Of a stretch of DNA of 64,000 nucleotides, positions 45,669-53,937 are shown piece after piece; positions within the stretch are counted from its first letter, which is position 1; each line of letters opens with the position of its first letter. The position numbers and the translations under genes are program-made. The notes beneath the pieces are model-generated. The model did no database searches. It was not told the DNA's origin and saw only the letters and a list, made by a program, of their open reading frames with translations. Origin of the DNA: Hymenobacter rubidus (GTDB taxonomy: Bacteria; Bacteroidota; Bacteroidia; Cytophagales; Hymenobacteraceae); NCBI RefSeq assembly GCF_016734815.1, contig NZ_JAERQF010000006.1:62001-126000 (forward strand). Direction: 5' to 3'.

Positions 45669-46304
45669 ATGTTAGCACCGTCGTTTACTGATTTTGGGCA
45701 ATTTTTGGGCGCGGGAAGGCATAATTCCTACTCGCTGCCGTTCTTGCTACTGGTGCTGCTTCTGTCACTAAGCGGCTGCCGTAGCGCCCGATTGGACTTT
45801 GTAGCCAATCCGGTGCCGCTGGTCACGGCTGATTTGTGGGCAAGTTCTGCCCCATTGGTAACGCGGCCCACGCCGCTCATCGCCAACCAACGACAAACCG
45901 GCACATCGGCCCCTTCGCCAGTTTCTTCCATCCGAAAAAGGCATCGAATCTGCGCGGTGCCGGGCCGCCGCAACACGGGTCTGGGGCCGCTGTCACGGCT
46001 CAGCGCTCCCGCCGATACACTGCCCCGGCAGGTGGTCAGGCCGGGGCATTTGAAAGCGCCAAAACTCAGCACGGGCTGGGGTAAAGTGAAATGGTTCGCT
46101 GGCAGGCTTTTCGCCTGGGCCATCTACCTAACTCTGGTAGGGTTGGCCGGCTGGCTGGTTTTCGTGATAGTCAGATGGGGCTTTGCGCTCGAATTTGGTG
46201 CTAGCCTCTTCATCGGTATCCCTTTACTCCTGCTGGCTTTGCTCCTGCTTTATTTGATGCTGACTGTCGGCTTTTTCCTCACCGTTGCGGAAGTACCCAT
46301 GTAG
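45669..46304 (+). CDS. Lipoprotein-like membrane protein of unknown function
   Basis: 211 residues. It has an N-terminal hydrophobic segment ending in LSLSGC (possible lipobox, but far from residue 1), a basic Pro/Arg-rich middle, and two C-terminal hydrophobic segments (about 143-165 and 175-205). I recognise no family. GC is lower than in neighbours. It lies 60 bp after the YihY gene and 26 bp before the helicase, on the same strand, so it may be part of a loose cluster. Confidence 0.6.
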   Translation: MLAPSFTDFGQFLGAGRHNSYSLPFLLLVLLLSLSGCRSARLDFVANPVPLVTADLWASSAPLVTRPTPLIANQRQTGTSAPSPVSSIRKRHRICAVPGRRNTGLGPLSRLSAPADTLPRQVVRPGHLKAPKLSTGWGKVKWFAGRLFAWAIYLTLVGLAGWLVFVIVRWGFALEFGASLFIGIPLLLLALLLLYLMLTVGFFLTVAEVPM

Positions 46305-46318
46305 CACGGCATCCCCCG

Positions 46319-46326
46319 TACCTTTG
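46319..46326 (+). promoter_or_regulatory. -7 box TACCTTTG
   Basis: Exact TAnnTTTG, 4 bp before the GTG start at 46331. It overlaps the end of the preceding gene and gives the helicase its own near-leaderless promoter. Confidence 0.6.
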
Positions 46327-46330
46327 CTCC

Positions 46331-47782
46331 GTGCAAACTCCTGACTCCTCCGTGCCCGACGCAGCCCCCCAAGGTGCCCTTACGCCCAAGCCCAACCTCC
46401 AATTCGCCGATTTCACCCTTTCTTCTGCCCTGCTGGCGGGCGTGGCCGAGCTGAATTTCACCCAGCCCACCGCTGTGCAGCAATTGGTGCTGGCCCCCGC
46501 CCTCGAAGGGCAGGACGTGGCCGGGCAGGCGCCCACCGGCTCGGGCAAAACCGCGGCTTACGGCTTGGCCGTGCTGCAGCAGGTTGACCCCACCTCGGCC
46601 ACCATGCAGGCGCTGGTGCTGGTGCCCGCCCGCGAGCTGGTGCTGCAGGTGCGCGATGCCCTCCAGCGCCTCGGCAAGCACATTCCGAACCTGCGCGTGG
46701 CCGGCTACTACGGCGGCCACGCCATGCGCGACGAAGTAAAAGGCCTCCAGCAGATGCCCCACGTGGTGGTGGCCACGCCCGGCCGCATGCTCGACCACCT
46801 GGAGCGCCGCACCATTGTGCCCAACCGCCTGAAAGTGCTGGTGCTGGACGAGGCCGACAAGCTGTTGGAACTGGGTTTTCAGGAAGAAATGGCCACCATC
46901 ATCAGCCGCCTGCCGCAGCGCCGGCAGACGCTGCTGTTCTCGGCCACCATGCCCGACAAGGTGTTGAGCCTCGTGCGCGAATACCTCACCCGCCCCCGCG
47001 TGATGAACGTGGGCGGCTCCAACGCCACCACGCTGCCCGAGAGCCTGGTGCTGCGCGGCCACGTGGTGAGCGCCGCCGACCAGAAGCCTGCCGCCCTCTA
47101 CCACCTCGTCAGCCAGCCCGACGCGGGCCGGTCATTGGTTTTCGCCAACACCCGCGACCGGGTAGAGGAGCTCACCCGCTTCCTGCGCGGCCGGGGCCTG
47201 GCCGCTGAGGCGCTGCACGGCAAAATGCTTCAGCCCGAGCGCGACAAGTCCATGATGAAGCTGCGCAACGGTTCGGCCACGGTGCTGGTGGCCACCGACG
47301 TGGCCGCCCGCGGCCTCGACGTGAACGAGCTCGACACGGTGGTGCAGTTCGACCCGCCCCACGAAACCGACACCTTTCAGCACCGCGCCGGCCGCACGGC
47401 CCGCGCCGGGGCCGTGGGCACGGCGCACCTCATCGTGACGGCCCACGAGCAGCAGAAAATCCAGCAGTGGCCTACCGCTAAAAATGTGCAATGGGCGGGC
47501 CTGCGTCCGCCCGCGCTGCCCGCCGCCGCGCCCAAAGCGCCGCGCCCGAGCACCGTCACCCTACACGTTTCGGCCGGCAAGAGCGAGAAAATCAGCCGGG
47601 GTGATTTGGCCGGGGCCTTCGTGAGCGTGGGTGGCCTGGAGCGCGAGGCCGTGGGCCGCATCGAAGTGTTTGACCACCACAGCTTCGTGGCCGTGCCCGA
47701 GGCGCAGGCCGAGGAGGTGCTGGCCCGCATGCAGGGCGCCAAGGTGAAAGGCAAGAAGGTGAAAGTGGCGCTGATTCGGTAG
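46331..47782 (+). CDS. DEAD-box RNA helicase with DbpA-like C-terminal RNA-binding domain
   Basis: 483 residues. The Q motif FTQPTAVQ is followed by Walker A APTGSGKTAAY (about 65-75), VLDEAD, SATMPDKVL and HRAGRTARAG. The last about 75 residues (KSEKISRGDLAGAFVSVGGL, then GRIEVFDHHSFVAVPEAQAE) match the DbpA RNA-binding domain. That domain directs E. coli DbpA to 23S rRNA, so a role in ribosome assembly is likely. Starts with GTG 46331. Terminator at 47810. Confidence 0.93.
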   Translation: MQTPDSSVPDAAPQGALTPKPNLQFADFTLSSALLAGVAELNFTQPTAVQQLVLAPALEGQDVAGQAPTGSGKTAAYGLAVLQQVDPTSATMQALVLVPARELVLQVRDALQRLGKHIPNLRVAGYYGGHAMRDEVKGLQQMPHVVVATPGRMLDHLERRTIVPNRLKVLVLDEADKLLELGFQEEMATIISRLPQRRQTLLFSATMPDKVLSLVREYLTRPRVMNVGGSNATTLPESLVLRGHVVSAADQKPAALYHLVSQPDAGRSLVFANTRDRVEELTRFLRGRGLAAEALHGKMLQPERDKSMMKLRNGSATVLVATDVAARGLDVNELDTVVQFDPPHETDTFQHRAGRTARAGAVGTAHLIVTAHEQQKIQQWPTAKNVQWAGLRPPALPAAAPKAPRPSTVTLHVSAGKSEKISRGDLAGAFVSVGGLEREAVGRIEVFDHHSFVAVPEAQAEEVLARMQGAKVKGKKVKVALIR

Positions 47783-47809
47783 TAGAACAGTACGCTGAGC
47801 AACAATATA

Positions 47810-47850
47810 AACGGTCATGCTGAGCGAAGTCGAAGCATGACCGTTCTTTT
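47810..47850 (+). terminator. Terminator built from a REP-like hairpin
   Basis: AACGGTCATGCT (47810-47821) pairs with AGCATGACCGTT (47834-47845), followed by CTTTTT. The core GAGCGAAGTCGAAG resembles family C repeats. Confidence 0.8.
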
Positions 47851-47886
47851 TACCCTTGTAATACTATTATTTCTCACCCTTACTTC

Positions 47887-48213
47887 GTGCGCCTCCTCTT
47901 CATTTGCAGCCGGAACAAGTGGCGCAGCCTCACCGCCGAACGGCTGTTCGATGACCACGCGCACTACGAAGCCCGCTCGGCGGGAACGGAGCCGGGCGCG
48001 CGGGTGCGCGTCACGGCCGGGCACCTGGGCTGGGCCGACACCATCTTCGTGATGGAGCGCCGCCACGCCGACCGCCTGCGGGAACGGTTCGCGGGTGAGC
48101 TACAAGGCAAGGCGCTGGTGGTGCTACGAATTTCCGACAACTACCCGTTTCAGGACCCGGCACTGGTGGCGCTGCTGCGGCAGAAGTTGCTGGAGCTTTT
48201 GCCGCTATTTTAG
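47887..48213 (+). CDS. Low-molecular-weight protein tyrosine phosphatase-like protein
   Basis: 108 residues. CSRNKWRS (Cys7, Arg13) is the C(X)5R phosphate-binding loop, and WADTIFVMERRHADRL is the second family block. Shorter than classical LMW-PTPs (about 155), like the compact group often found in Bacteroidota. Substrate unknown. Starts with GTG 47887. The next gene begins 32 bp after the stop. Confidence 0.85.
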   Translation: MRLLFICSRNKWRSLTAERLFDDHAHYEARSAGTEPGARVRVTAGHLGWADTIFVMERRHADRLRERFAGELQGKALVVLRISDNYPFQDPALVALLRQKLLELLPLF

Positions 48214-48244
48214 CACCTCCTTTCCATCTCCTGCCATTGTGTAT

Positions 48245-49558
48245 ATGCCAGCACGGATACGGCTGCTTCTGGCCATTTCTATGTTCCTTCCGTTGGTTCT
48301 CCGCGCCCAGGTGTATGAGCCCGGCCTTCTGGTACGCAGCACTGGCGACACGTTGCGGGGCGAAATTGAAAACAGCTTTTGGGTAGAGCCCCCCACCTTC
48401 ATCCGCTTTAGACTTGGCCCAACGGGAGCCGTCGAAACGGTGAAGCCCCGGCAATTACGGGCCGTGCTGCTCACCAACGGCCGTTACTTCCGCTACGAGG
48501 CCCTCCCCATCAACCACGCCGACGAAACAGAACTGGCGCATTTGCCACACGGGTACGCCACCCATGTCAAGGTTGATTCGCTATTGGCCGAAGTGCTGGT
48601 TGAGGGACCAATGACGCTTTTCCGCGTGGTGCGCCCCAGCAGCCTGCACCTGCTGCTGCACCGCGCCGGGCAGCCCATGGTGGACCTGTGCGAACGGAAA
48701 TACCTGCGGCACGCGCCCGGCGGCGGCTGGGAAGTCACCGACGGTAACAACTACCGCAACCAACTTTCTTTGTATCTGTCCGATTGCCCGGAGGCAAGCC
48801 AAGCGGCAAAATCGGCACCGTTTACGGCGGCTGGGGTGGTGGCCGTTGTGCAGCGGTACAATCAGGCCTGCGGCCCGGACCGGCGAGCGGGCCGCTCGTG
48901 GCTGGCGGTGGCCGCCCCACGCCGCCGGGTGTCGGTGCAGGGCGGCCTGCTGGCCGGGGTGCGCTACAACCACCTGGAAAATACCAGCGTCGACTTTACA
49001 GGCTGCACCGATTGCGAAGCCCGTCCCTTCGGCGGGCTGTATGCCGAGGTGCTACTGCCCAGCCGGCGCACCGCCGTGTACGGCGAATTAAGTCTGGGAA
49101 ATTTCCGCAACCAGCTTTCGCGGTTTGTGACGGTCGTGACCACTACGCCGGACCCGCGCTGTGCCGGCTGTACCCGCGAAGAAGTATCCGTCGTCGCCTC
49201 GACCTACCGCTACCAAGCCCTGATGAGCACATCGCGCATCGGGGTGCGTTACTTTTTCCGGCTGCCACACGAGCAGCAGCTGTTGTTCGGACTGAGCTAC
49301 GAAATGAATTCACTGTGGCACATAACCGGCAATTTCCAGCCGGGGCCCGCTTTTCCTATCTACGATGACGACTTGGGCTACCCGGTGGTCGGCCTGGTTC
49401 CGGCCCTGACGGCCGGCTGGCGCTGGAACCGCGTGAGCGCAACTGCTGATGTCCATTCGTTGTTTTTTATCGGCGGCCGGTTCGTTGTGCGGGGCAGCCT
49501 GGCCTACCGGCTGGGCCGTAGCCACGACCAAATGGACAGCGCAACCCGCCAGCGCTGA
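48245..49558 (+). CDS. Secreted outer-membrane beta-barrel-like protein
   Basis: 437 residues. A signal peptide (RLLLAISMFLPLVLRAQ) is followed by a soluble N-terminal region (about 25-215). The C-terminal about 200 residues show the alternating strands of an outer membrane barrel (RVSVQGGLLAGVRYNHLENT, GVRYFFRLPHEQQLLFGLSY, FVVRGSLAYRLG). Two CxxC pairs, CTDC and CAGC, occur in the barrel part. I recognise no named family. ATG 48245 is preferred over an upstream ATG in the phosphatase gene. Confidence 0.72.
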   Translation: MPARIRLLLAISMFLPLVLRAQVYEPGLLVRSTGDTLRGEIENSFWVEPPTFIRFRLGPTGAVETVKPRQLRAVLLTNGRYFRYEALPINHADETELAHLPHGYATHVKVDSLLAEVLVEGPMTLFRVVRPSSLHLLLHRAGQPMVDLCERKYLRHAPGGGWEVTDGNNYRNQLSLYLSDCPEASQAAKSAPFTAAGVVAVVQRYNQACGPDRRAGRSWLAVAAPRRRVSVQGGLLAGVRYNHLENTSVDFTGCTDCEARPFGGLYAEVLLPSRRTAVYGELSLGNFRNQLSRFVTVVTTTPDPRCAGCTREEVSVVASTYRYQALMSTSRIGVRYFFRLPHEQQLLFGLSYEMNSLWHITGNFQPGPAFPIYDDDLGYPVVGLVPALTAGWRWNRVSATADVHSLFFIGGRFVVRGSLAYRLGRSHDQMDSATRQR

Positions 49559-49594
49559 GCCAACCTCCTGCCCCAGCCGCCGTTAAAGCGGCCC

Positions 49595-50518
49595 ATGCCT
49601 TCCCTCATTTTCCTGGCCGTGCTGGTGGCCGTATTGTATGCTTTCTACCGCTACGCCACTGCCGACTCGCGCCGCCGCACCGCCGCGCTAGCCGCCGAAT
49701 TCCCCGCTGCCTGGCGGCAGGTGCTGGCCGAGCGGGTGGCCTTCTACTTGTCGCTTACCAAGAAGGAGAAAGCGCGGTTTGAGAAGCAGGTGCAGGTATT
49801 TTTGGCCAGCACCCGCATCACCGGCGTGCAAACGGAGGTAGACGACACCACGCGGCTGCTCGTGGCGGCATCGGCCATTATTCCAATTTTTGGCTTTCCC
49901 GATTGGGAATACAGCCACCTGGGCGAAGTCCTCATTGTGCCCGATGCCTGGAAGCTGGCCGACGACCCCACCAAGGAGGTGAAGCCGTTGCAGGGCACCC
50001 TGCTCGGCTCGGTGCAGGGTTTCCAGAACCAGCACTATATGCGCCTGTCCAAGGCCTCGCTGGAACAGGGCTTCCGCGACGGACTGGACCGCCAGAACGT
50101 GGGCATCCACGAATTTGCGCACCTGCTGGACGAAGCCGACGGCGTGATGGATGGCCTGCCCAAAGCCGCCTTGCCGGCCGAGCTTCTCCAGCCCTGGGCC
50201 ATGGTGATGGAGCGCGAAATTGCCGCCATTCAGGCGGGCAAGTCGGAAATCAACCCCTATGCCGCCACCAATGCGGCCGAGTTTTTTGCCGTGGCCACGG
50301 AATACTTTTTCGAAAAGCCCGAAAAGCTCCAGGAACACCACCCCGAACTGTACGAGCTGCTTAGCCGGGCGTTCCGCCAAAACCCCAAGAAGCGGTTCCT
50401 GCGCTTCGCCGTGGACCCGCGCGAATGGCTCAAAACCCTGCGCAGCCGCCGCAAGCTTGGCCGCAACGACCCGTGCCCCTGCGGCAGTGGCAAGAAATAC
50501 AAGGACTGCCACTTATAA
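49595..50518 (+). CDS. M90 (MtfA-like) zinc metallopeptidase with C-terminal SEC-C zinc motif
   Basis: 307 residues. One membrane segment (1-22) is followed by an M90 domain with HEFAH (172-176) and AAEFFAVATEYFFE, supplying the zinc ligands. The final 20 residues, GRNDPCPCGSGKKYKDCHL, are a SEC-C zinc-binding motif. The E. coli relative MtfA is a peptidase that controls a sugar-uptake regulator. Adding SEC-C is unusual for M90 and suggests an extra protein-binding site. Convergent with the fasciclin gene. Confidence 0.9.
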   Translation: MPSLIFLAVLVAVLYAFYRYATADSRRRTAALAAEFPAAWRQVLAERVAFYLSLTKKEKARFEKQVQVFLASTRITGVQTEVDDTTRLLVAASAIIPIFGFPDWEYSHLGEVLIVPDAWKLADDPTKEVKPLQGTLLGSVQGFQNQHYMRLSKASLEQGFRDGLDRQNVGIHEFAHLLDEADGVMDGLPKAALPAELLQPWAMVMEREIAAIQAGKSEINPYAATNAAEFFAVATEYFFEKPEKLQEHHPELYELLSRAFRQNPKKRFLRFAVDPREWLKTLRSRRKLGRNDPCPCGSGKKYKDCHL

Positions 50519-50590
50519 GCCAGCGCGCAGGTTGCTAAGTGCTAAGCCAATGCCTTTTGCAGCGGCAAAAGACCCGTTTCGAGGCATGCA

Positions 50591-51589
50591 TTACGGGGCC
50601 AGCACCCGGTCAATCACGTGCACTACGCCGTTGGTGCACTGCACGTCCGGAATGACCATGTTGGCGGGGGTGGCCGAGCTGTTGCTGGCCCCGTACTTCA
50701 CCGTGAGCAGCCCGTTGGTGAACGCGCCCAGGGTCAGGGAGGTGCCCCCGGCCGCGGCTACCGTGGTGCTTTCCGGCAGCTCGGGCGTGAATTTTCCGCC
50801 CGACAGGGCGTGGCCCAGCAGCACCGCCTGCACGGCCTGCGGGGTGAGCTGATGCAGGTCGGCCGGAACATCCGCTTTCAGGTTCTTGCTCTTCAGGAAA
50901 TCCTTAAACGCCTGGTCGGTAGGCGCGAAGACCGTGAACGGACCAGGCCCCGACAACGTGGTAGCCAACCCGGAATACACCACGGCCTCTACCAGAAACG
51001 TGAGTTCAGGATTGGTAAATACCTGTGCCATTTGCAGGGCCTGTGCCGACTGCACGATGTTGCCACCAGTGGCAATCAGCACCTTATCTATTGGGTGAAT
51101 AAGGCCGTTGGCCGCCTTCACGTCGGTGCCCAGAATTTTGGAGCCGTTGACGTACAAGCTGCCATCGGCCCGCCGAATGATGCGGCGCGTGGAGCCCGCG
51201 GCCGCCACAGAGGCCGAAGCCGACGCGCTACCCGGCGTGAGGGCACTCCCGGCCAGGGAGCCGCTGAACACATGGTACAGCAGCGTATTGGTCAAAAACG
51301 TGGGTTGCAACGCGGTCAGGTCTGCTGCTTCGCGGATGCCAAGGCGGTTGAAAGCAGCGTTGTTGGGCGCAAAAACAGTGTAGTTCCCCTGCGGGTCGTT
51401 GGGGTTTTTGTTGCCCAGCGTCACGGCCACCCCGCCGCGAATGGCCGCGTCCTCCAGCAATTGAAAGTCCGGGTTGCTGACGGCAATGTTGGTAATGGAA
51501 GGGTCCACTTCCTTGTTCTTTGCGCAGGCGCCCAGCACCAGCAGGCTCAACGCCAGGAAGCCGCTTTTAAACAGGTATTTTTTTTTCAT
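50591..51589 (-). CDS. Fasciclin-domain lipoprotein
   Basis: 332 residues. Lipoprotein signal ending LGAC. Two FAS1 domains (about 45-190 and 195-330), each with a TVFAPNNAAFNR- or TVFAPTDQAFKDF-type strand and a GIxxIDxVL ending (HPIDKVL, HVIDRVLAP). It is probably surface-exposed on the outer membrane and mediates adhesion. ATG 51589 is preferred over the upstream frame to 51706 because it gives the lipoprotein signal. Confidence 0.92.
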   Translation of the reverse strand: MKKKYLFKSGFLALSLLVLGACAKNKEVDPSITNIAVSNPDFQLLEDAAIRGGVAVTLGNKNPNDPQGNYTVFAPNNAAFNRLGIREAADLTALQPTFLTNTLLYHVFSGSLAGSALTPGSASASASVAAAGSTRRIIRRADGSLYVNGSKILGTDVKAANGLIHPIDKVLIATGGNIVQSAQALQMAQVFTNPELTFLVEAVVYSGLATTLSGPGPFTVFAPTDQAFKDFLKSKNLKADVPADLHQLTPQAVQAVLLGHALSGGKFTPELPESTTVAAAGGTSLTLGAFTNGLLTVKYGASNSSATPANMVIPDVQCTNGVVHVIDRVLAP

Positions 51590-51803
51590 CGGGTAAAATC
51601 GGTTGTTCGTCCGGCATTTAACTGTGTTCCTCCCAAACGGTTGATTATAAACGGTTTTTAGAGACGTTCGGATTGCACGAAGGTAAATCCGTTTGCCGAT
51701 GCTCACCCGTAAATTGCACGCCCGGCTGCCCTACAACCACTTTTGGGCAGTGGGGCAAGCAGCTTTTGCTAAAGCTATTTCTCGAATCGAATTTTCCCTA
51801 TGT

Positions 51804-52709
51804 ATGAGTAAACTTTCCTCGCTTATTTTGGCTACAGTCGCGTTTGCCAGCGCAGTTACCTCGGTGCGGGCCCAGAGCTTGGTTGGAGGCTTTATGGCGG
51901 GCAAAGGCCACGGGTCGGTGGTCGTTTCGGGCACCACCGAACGGTACGACGACGTGTACCTGGCTCCCGAAAAAATCAATGGCGTGCCCATTTTTCACGA
52001 AGTGCGCGTCAACTCCCTGAACCTGTACGCCACCTACGGCCTGACCGATAAAATTGACGCCGTGGTCAGCCTGCCCTACATCCGGTCCATGGGCCGGGCC
52101 GGCGCTACCACCATCGCCGACCTCAACCTGCTCCAACCCACGGCCGGCTTCACCAACTCCCGCCAGGGCTTCCAGGACGTGACGGCGCTGCTCAAGTTCA
52201 AGTCCTTTTCCCGCGAAATCGGGAGCAGCATCCTCGATTTGCTGGGTGTGGTCAGCTTTAGCACGCCCGTGAGCAACTACGAAACCAATACCGGCTACGG
52301 CTACATCATCGCCATTGGCAACCGTGCCACCAAGTATTCGGCGGTTGGTGTGGCTCACCTCAAAACTGCCTCCGGGGTATTTGCCACGGGCCAGGTTGGC
52401 TACAGCCTGCGCACCGGCCTGGTGCCGCATGCCCTCATCGGCGAAGCCAAACTGGGCTATGCCGGCCCCAAAAATTACTTCGAAGGCTATGCCTCGTTTC
52501 AGGAATCCAACGGCGGCACCGACATTTCGGAACAGGATTTCAATGGGTTTTTTCCCGCCACGCGCGTCAATTACATCCGGCTGGGTTTCAGTGCCTACCG
52601 GCCCATTGCCAAGGGCTTCGGCCTGACGCTGGGCGCCAGCACCTACGTGGCCGGTCGCAACGTAGGCCAGTCGACGGGGTATTCGGCCGGCGTTACGTAC
52701 AATTTTTAG
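51804..52709 (+). CDS. Secreted outer-membrane beta-barrel-like protein (301 aa)
   Basis: 301 residues. Signal peptide MSKLSSLILATVAFASAVTS, cleaved near VRAQ. The rest shows amphipathic strands ending in aromatic residues (for example LNLYATYGLTDKIDAVVSLP, GQVGYSLRTGLVPHALIGEA, VNYIRLGFSAYRPIAKGFGL, and the terminal YSAGVTYNF). It is probably a porin- or transport-type barrel of unknown function. It is divergent from the fasciclin gene, with a 214-bp shared upstream region. Confidence 0.75.
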   Translation: MSKLSSLILATVAFASAVTSVRAQSLVGGFMAGKGHGSVVVSGTTERYDDVYLAPEKINGVPIFHEVRVNSLNLYATYGLTDKIDAVVSLPYIRSMGRAGATTIADLNLLQPTAGFTNSRQGFQDVTALLKFKSFSREIGSSILDLLGVVSFSTPVSNYETNTGYGYIIAIGNRATKYSAVGVAHLKTASGVFATGQVGYSLRTGLVPHALIGEAKLGYAGPKNYFEGYASFQESNGGTDISEQDFNGFFPATRVNYIRLGFSAYRPIAKGFGLTLGASTYVAGRNVGQSTGYSAGVTYNF

Positions 52710-52747
52710 CTTGCACGTTCCGTCCGCATCTATTTATTCCGGACACT

Positions 52748-52893
52748 AGCGCGGTGTCGGGGTTGGTGTAGAGTAGCGCGAATTTTGTCGTTCGCGTCCC
52801 CGCGCCGCTAGCTCGTTCTGGCACGCGAACTACACAGTTCGCGCTACTGACCGCACGTACACGGACTTCGAAACGGCTGTAAGAGGTTGTTTA
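52748..52893. repeat. Module 1 repeat, orientation opposite to the 18.7 kb copy
   Basis: Begins AGCGCGGTGTCGGGGTTGGT and ends GACTTCGAAACGGCTGTA plus the B-type arm. The reverse complement of most of this stretch is found at about 18689-18781. It contains the long family A palindrome at 52773-52847. Confidence 0.85.
52773..52847. repeat. Family A palindrome, long form, second copy
   Basis: 24-bp arms (52773-52796 and 52824-52847) with a few mismatches, same plan as 7546-7623. Confidence 0.88.
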
Positions 52894-53033
52894 GGCAGTC
52901 GGTTCCGCCCGGTCCGACGGCGTAGGCGTCCGACCGGTGGCCGCCCGAACGAGGCGCCAACGGCCGGTGACCGACGACCGGTCGGACGCCTACGGCGGCG
53001 GACCGGCAAACGACACCCTTCCGAAACAGCTTC
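52884..53033. repeat. Module 2 with family B ends
   Basis: Left arm GAGGTTGTTTAGGCAGTC, right end CTTCCGAAACAGCTTC, enclosing the GGTCCGACGGCGTAGGCG palindrome. The same palindrome is at 18783-18922 in the same orientation. It ends directly at a terminator. These repeats fill the 377-bp gap between the barrel gene and the pirin gene. Confidence 0.85.
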
Positions 53034-53063
53034 AAAAAAAGCAGGAGGCTCTCCTGCTTTTTT
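53034..53063. terminator. Bidirectional terminator
   Basis: AAAAAAAGCAGGAG (53034-53047) and complement (53050-53063) with A and T runs. It serves the pirin gene on the minus strand and the end of the barrel-gene transcript on the plus strand. Confidence 0.85.
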
Positions 53064-53086
53064 TGTGTCCATTGGGTCAGGATTTT

Positions 53087-53809
53087 TTAATAATTGGACT
53101 CCGCCGAAGGCAAGTCAATCAGGATGAACTGGGCATCTTTCGCAGCGCGAATCTGGACCACATCGTCGCCCGTCATGCGGGCCTGGTCGTTGGGGCCCAG
53201 CTCGGTACCGTTGACGAAAATCGTGCCCTCCTTCACGTAGATAAAAGTGAGCCGGATGGGAAACGTTTTGAATTCAATTTCTTTGCCTTCGCTCAGATTG
53301 GACCAGTACACGGTGCTGTTGGAATTCATGTACACCACGTCTTCCAGCACTTTCTGGCCGGTTACGAGGGGCACCAGCTCGTTTTTGTTGCCGCTGGTGA
53401 AGCCCAAATCCTTCTGCTCGTAGCTGGGCGCCAGGCCCTTTTGGCCCGGAATAAACCAGAGCTGGTAGAGGTGCAGGGGTTTGTCCTGGCGGTTGAATTC
53501 GGAATGGGCCAGGCCGGTGCCGGCGGTCATGCGCTGCACCTCGCCGGCCTTGATGGTGGTTTTATTGCCCATCGTGTCCTGGTGCGTGATTTCGCCTTCG
53601 AGCACCAGCGTGACGATTTCCATTTCGGAGTGCGGGTGCTGCGGAAAACCCGATTGGGGCGCTACGCTGTCGTCGTTGAAAACGCGCAACGGACCGAAAT
53701 GCATGTTCTCCCGGTCGAAATAATCGGCAAAGGAAAACAGGAAGTAGCTGCTGAGCCAGGAGGCGGGCGCGGCGTGGTGGCGGTCGGCCGATGAAATGTA
53801 CTTAAGCAT
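53087..53809 (-). CDS. Pirin family protein
   Basis: 240 residues. The cupin metal site is GFPQHPHSEMEIVTLVLEGE (about 54-73), with a later GLAHSEFNR. The second half is the C-terminal cupin. Bacterial pirins are often quercetinases or redox regulators. ATG 53809 lies 5 bp after a TAGTTTCG promoter box. Confidence 0.9.
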   Translation of the reverse strand: MLKYISSADRHHAAPASWLSSYFLFSFADYFDRENMHFGPLRVFNDDSVAPQSGFPQHPHSEMEIVTLVLEGEITHQDTMGNKTTIKAGEVQRMTAGTGLAHSEFNRQDKPLHLYQLWFIPGQKGLAPSYEQKDLGFTSGNKNELVPLVTGQKVLEDVVYMNSNSTVYWSNLSEGKEIEFKTFPIRLTFIYVKEGTIFVNGTELGPNDQARMTGDDVVQIRAAKDAQFILIDLPSAESNY

Positions 53810-53814
53810 GAGAG

Positions 53815-53822
53815 CGAAACTA
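53815..53822 (-). promoter_or_regulatory. -7 box TAGTTTCG for the pirin gene
   Basis: TAnnTTTG-like on the minus strand, 5 bp before ATG 53809. Confidence 0.5.
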
Positions 53823-53884
53823 GAGAAATGGGGTGCACCCCATACGCGGACTTCGCCCCAGAAGTTGGCACTGCCGCCAGCAGC

Positions 53885-53914
53885 AAAGCCCTTCCACTGC
53901 CGTGGAAGGGCTTT
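53885..53914. terminator. Terminator of the S24 repressor gene
   Basis: AAAGCCCTTCCAC (53885-53897) pairs with 53902-53914, with a short T run on each strand. It lies 24 bp after the stop at 53938. Confidence 0.75.
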
Positions 53915-53937
53915 TGAGACAAAACGGCCTGATTGAG

